Assembly: GCA_002705125.1 (NCBI GenBank)
Contig: PAHQ01000043.1
Span: 18,006-24,985 of the forward strand
From: Verrucomicrobiales bacterium
Lineage (GTDB): Bacteria > Verrucomicrobiota > Verrucomicrobiia > Verrucomicrobiales > DEV007
Length of the DNA: 6,980 nt
Direction: 5' to 3'
Numbering within the stretch: position 1 is the first letter of the stretch; each line of letters opens with the position of its first letter. The translations under genes were made by a program, and so were the position numbers. Of this stretch, positions 5,601 through 6,980 are shown in pieces. The notes below the pieces were generated by a model. The model did no database searches, had not been told where the DNA came from, and saw nothing but the letters and a program-made list of their open reading frames with translations.

Positions 5601-6980
5601 GCTATAGAATGGAGAATTGCTGAAATAAGTAATGGAGAAACTAATTTTCTGCCCCCCGGATCTTTATGGCGCTACCTTGATAACGGTAAAGACCTAGGAA
5701 CCGAATGGAGAGAAGTAGACTATAATGATTTAGAATGGCTAGCTGGAGACACTCCCGCTGGATTTGGAAGCATTATTAATACACCAATTGTAACTACTCT
5801 CGATTTCGGCGATCAACCGGCAAACAAGCACCCTACCTATTATTTTAGAACTTCTATTAATATTGAGGACCCCAATGAATTTAGTTATTTCACATTCAAT
5901 CTACACGTAGATGATGCTGCTATAGTTTATGTTAATGGCAATGAAATCATTAGGGATGGCTTCAGGGATGACGAAATAGTAAATTACAACACTTATGCAC
6001 CATCCAATGGCAAGGAAGGCGTTTTTGATACTTTTGAGGTAGAAGCATCAGCTTTTTCTTCAGGTAAAAATATAATTGCCGTAGAGCTACATAATCAATC
6101 AGCTGGCAGCAGTGATTTAGTTTTTGATATGTCTATTAGTGCAGATGCTTCAATCCTTTCTCCTAAGTTTGAATGGCTAGCAGAATGGGAATCAGGTGAA
6201 ATCAATAAATTCGACAAACAAATTACACCACCAGCTACAGCGGTAAGAGTCGGTAAAACATATAGAGCTAGGGTTCGCCATAAAGATACCACAAATCGCT
6301 GGAGCCACTGGTCAACACCATTGGAGTTCACCGTCAGTGATCCAGACATATCAAATTTTTCTAATCTTAGAATAAGTGAACTAATGTATAACCCGATAGG
6401 GCCAAGTAAATCTGAACTTGAAAAATATCCAAGCCTCAGAGATTCAGATTTTGAATGGATAGAAATAACGAATGATGGAAATGAACAAGTGAGTATAGAG
6501 GGTCTTAGATTTACTAAAGGCATTGAATATAATTTTTCAGATTCAAAAATAAAAATAATTAAGCCAGGAGAAAGTTTGATTATTGTAGCAAATGAGGATG
6601 CTTTTAAAATTCGTTATCAGTTTTCAGAAACTCCAGATTTTGTTGTAGGCACTTTCACTAAGAATCTTTCAAACTCTGGAGAGAGAATAAAATTAAGCTA
6701 TGGAGCAGGAACTTCGGTCGTGGATTTTGAATTTAAAGATCACTCCCCTTGGCCTCAAAATGCGGACGGCAAAGGACATTCTCTTGTCTTGGTTCAACAT
6801 AGAAGTGTAAGCAACCATCAAGATCCAAAGAATTGGAGAATTAGTACTTACAACGGAGGTACTCCTGGAAATAATGATACGGTCATATTTTCAGGAGACG
6901 CGAATGGGGATGCAAACTCTAATGGGATTAGTGACCTCATGGAATACGCCACTCAAGGAGAATTAGAGATCGAAACTCTC
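2622..6980 (+). CDS. Giant secreted multidomain protein: lamin-tail / CotH kinase-like / jelly-roll / EF-hand, 3' end outside the window
   Basis: The frame is open from the ATG at 2622 to the window edge (1453 codons, no stop). Residues 1-20 look like a Sec signal peptide (MKYFILFILLLLTYHRTTNA, cleavage likely after Ala20). Domains in order: lamin-tail domain 1 (about 21-150, starting VVINEIHYNS, with SSSGEKVEL and FPWPVGANG); jelly-roll 1 (about 172-340, VDDGMILWING at 260-270); a Pro/Ser-rich linker (343-380); an Ig-like domain (about 381-510, ending NFAYFVYDGVPDY); a CotH kinase-like domain (about 520-870, with YRLRQRN at 588-594 and PWDSDTSWG at 816-824); an FnIII-like domain (about 965-1245) interrupted by jelly-roll 2 (about 1010-1175, VDDAAIVYVNG at 1096-1106); lamin-tail domain 2 (about 1247-1410, LRISELMYNP); and an EF-hand-like loop (1430-1441). 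CotH proteins are atypical kinases known from Bacillus spore coats. In Verrucomicrobiota such proteins are common but functionally unassigned, with surface or extracellular roles inferred. The family assignment is solid; biological function is open. No Shine-Dalgarno sequence precedes the ATG. Confidence 0.92.
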   Translation, partial: MKYFILFILLLLTYHRTTNAEVVINEIHYNSEPNNALNEFIELHNVGNKPVDISGWFFSDGISYQFNEGTVINANGFLVVSENPERLEITLGANAVGPFSGSLSSSGEKVELKRRDGSVADTVEYRSKFPWPVGANGTGASMELINPVLDNDLGGSWRSSRVPGKLPEITLLKESDEKWRWRPGETEASNPIDEWRTNNFEEDDSWSEATLPIGYGSVRGLDIATEISGMRNNFTSIFLRNTISIAPGEVPQQLQIRYSVDDGMILWINGVKCLSYNVDAGEQSVSSTASGNGQEGVWRESLVEGVSAYLKEGENLIAVQVFNTSPNSSDLGIDLEIIRPSRGENEPPRPSPGIINTTSTSEMPPIMRQVKHSPKSPKSNEDTIISTKVTSDALINSVKLEYQIVSAGDYIPSHLAKTTNQLRSRPNDDREPNPLYHDPKNWTSINMKDDGLSSDVTAGDDIYTAKIPSQKNRTLVRYRIITQSGDSSELRIPYNDDKSLNFAYFVYDGVPDYVVQKSRTFQTPHTYSSELINSVPVYHVITDSDNFDQAVAYNSGDHISRDNYDARSAYNWNCTFVYDGKVYDNVGYRLRQRNARYSGNGRRSFKFKFNLGKYPKFHDNEGDQYKTEWKYLASHKMKGSRGNHTWGIEQAANHLLWNMTGTPAPYTHWFHMRVIRGEEEAPSGANGQYQGDYYGMLLAMEEYDVRFLDSHGMEKGNLYKLISGRTDGVSVRRYLSKGGVDDGSDFKNIIFQLKPNKSDDWLNQYVNYDSWNRYHAIVDAVRHYDVQPNTSEHLKNRAFYFEPSLESNLGRLWVLPWDSDTSWGPNWNGGEGFCKQAIYDTNPPRREFDIAYKNTVREIRDLIWTEEQINILLDPLGAKISGLVNADRDRWIGAVGGNESPPSLESVINDMKKFAFIGGSWVGGSDGTMDSISRDSGVSGRSGRDAYLDALSADSSIPRTPSINYVGVDQFPQGELTFESSSFSDPNGSNSFGAIEWRIAEISNGETNFLPPGSLWRYLDNGKDLGTEWREVDYNDLEWLAGDTPAGFGSIINTPIVTTLDFGDQPANKHPTYYFRTSINIEDPNEFSYFTFNLHVDDAAIVYVNGNEIIRDGFRDDEIVNYNTYAPSNGKEGVFDTFEVEASAFSSGKNIIAVELHNQSAGSSDLVFDMSISADASILSPKFEWLAEWESGEINKFDKQITPPATAVRVGKTYRARVRHKDTTNRWSHWSTPLEFTVSDPDISNFSNLRISELMYNPIGPSKSELEKYPSLRDSDFEWIEITNDGNEQVSIEGLRFTKGIEYNFSDSKIKIIKPGESLIIVANEDAFKIRYQFSETPDFVVGTFTKNLSNSGERIKLSYGAGTSVVDFEFKDHSPWPQNADGKGHSLVLVQHRSVSNHQDPKNWRISTYNGGTPGNNDTVIFSGDANGDANSNGISDLMEYATQGELEIETL
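4176..5231 (+). other. CotH kinase-like domain coding region within the giant protein
   Basis: Residues about 519-870 match the CotH layout. The N-lobe segment YRLRQRNARYSGNGRRSFK (588-606) corresponds to the R-L-R-G-x-S...K-S-Y-K-hydrophobic stretch of the family. GMLLAMEEYDVRFL (695-708) is the Glu-containing strand/helix, and GNLYKLI (717-723) follows. HYD with Asp785, then KNRAFYF with Asn796, fit the catalytic-loop Asp and metal-binding Asn. LPWDSDTSWG (815-824) fits the metal-binding D-x-D (Asp818, Asp820). All expected polar residues appear present, so the domain may be catalytically competent. The residue equivalences come from motif recall, not an alignment. Domain boundaries are approximate. 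Confidence 0.75.
6909..6944 (+). other. EF-hand-type calcium-binding loop in the giant protein
   Basis: Residues 1430-1441 read DANSNGISDLME, fitting the 12-residue EF-hand loop: Asp, Asn and Asn at positions 1, 3 and 5, Gly at 6, Ile at 8's neighbour position 7, Asp at 9 and Glu at 12. It is preceded by GDANG and followed by YATQG. This 'NG(I/L)SDL(L/M)EYA' block is a recurrent element near the C-terminus of verrucomicrobial secreted proteins, so the protein may end within a hundred or so residues beyond the window, possibly with a sorting signal. Confidence 0.6.

Noticed and set aside
6095..6523. Minus-strand open frame of 142 codons
   Set aside because: It is antisense to the FnIII-like and lamin-tail 2 domains of the giant gene, with no family resemblance or start context of its own.
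1..6980. Mobile elements, CRISPR arrays, tRNA or rRNA genes
   Set aside because: No transposase or integrase motifs, no regularly spaced direct repeats at DNA level and no tRNA or rRNA-like sequence were seen; nearly all of the window is accounted for by the four protein genes.

Overview
The window looks like chromosomal DNA from a low-GC, free-living, probably marine member of the Verrucomicrobiota (Opitutales/Puniceicoccaceae type). This is inferred from the last gene: very large secreted proteins that combine lamin-tail domains, a CotH kinase-like domain, paired beta-sandwich modules and a C-terminal 'NGISDLMEYA' EF-hand segment are typical of Verrucomicrobiota and related Planctomycetota/Lentisphaerota. 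A second clue is that none of the four gene starts has a recognisable Shine-Dalgarno sequence. No single marker here proves the taxonomy.

Layout: a partial gene on the minus strand runs from 549 off the left edge. It encodes an unrecognised, acidic, probably soluble protein with a P/A-F-T-I/V-W motif repeated three times at 38-40 residue spacing. It is separated by a 171-bp divergent intergenic region from three plus-strand genes: a class I glutamine amidotransferase of the TrpG/PabA family (721-1290), a deoxyguanosinetriphosphate triphosphohydrolase-like HD-domain protein (1308-2570, possibly from a TTG at 1287 that overlaps the previous stop), and a giant exported protein (2622 to beyond 6980; 1453 codons visible, open at the right edge).

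The first two plus-strand genes are tightly packed and probably co-transcribed. They supply glutamine-derived ammonia to chorismate for tryptophan and/or folate, and trim the dNTP pool. The giant gene follows after 51 bp with no visible terminator, so it may share the transcript, but its role is extracytoplasmic and unrelated. Its order is: signal peptide, lamin-tail domain 1, jelly-roll 1, Pro/Ser-rich linker, Ig-like domain, CotH kinase-like domain, FnIII-like domain interrupted by jelly-roll 2, lamin-tail domain 2, EF-hand loop. No RNA genes, insertion sequences, CRISPR arrays or clear intrinsic terminators were seen. The strongest leads for something undescribed are the repeat protein at the left edge and the nested architecture of the giant CotH protein.
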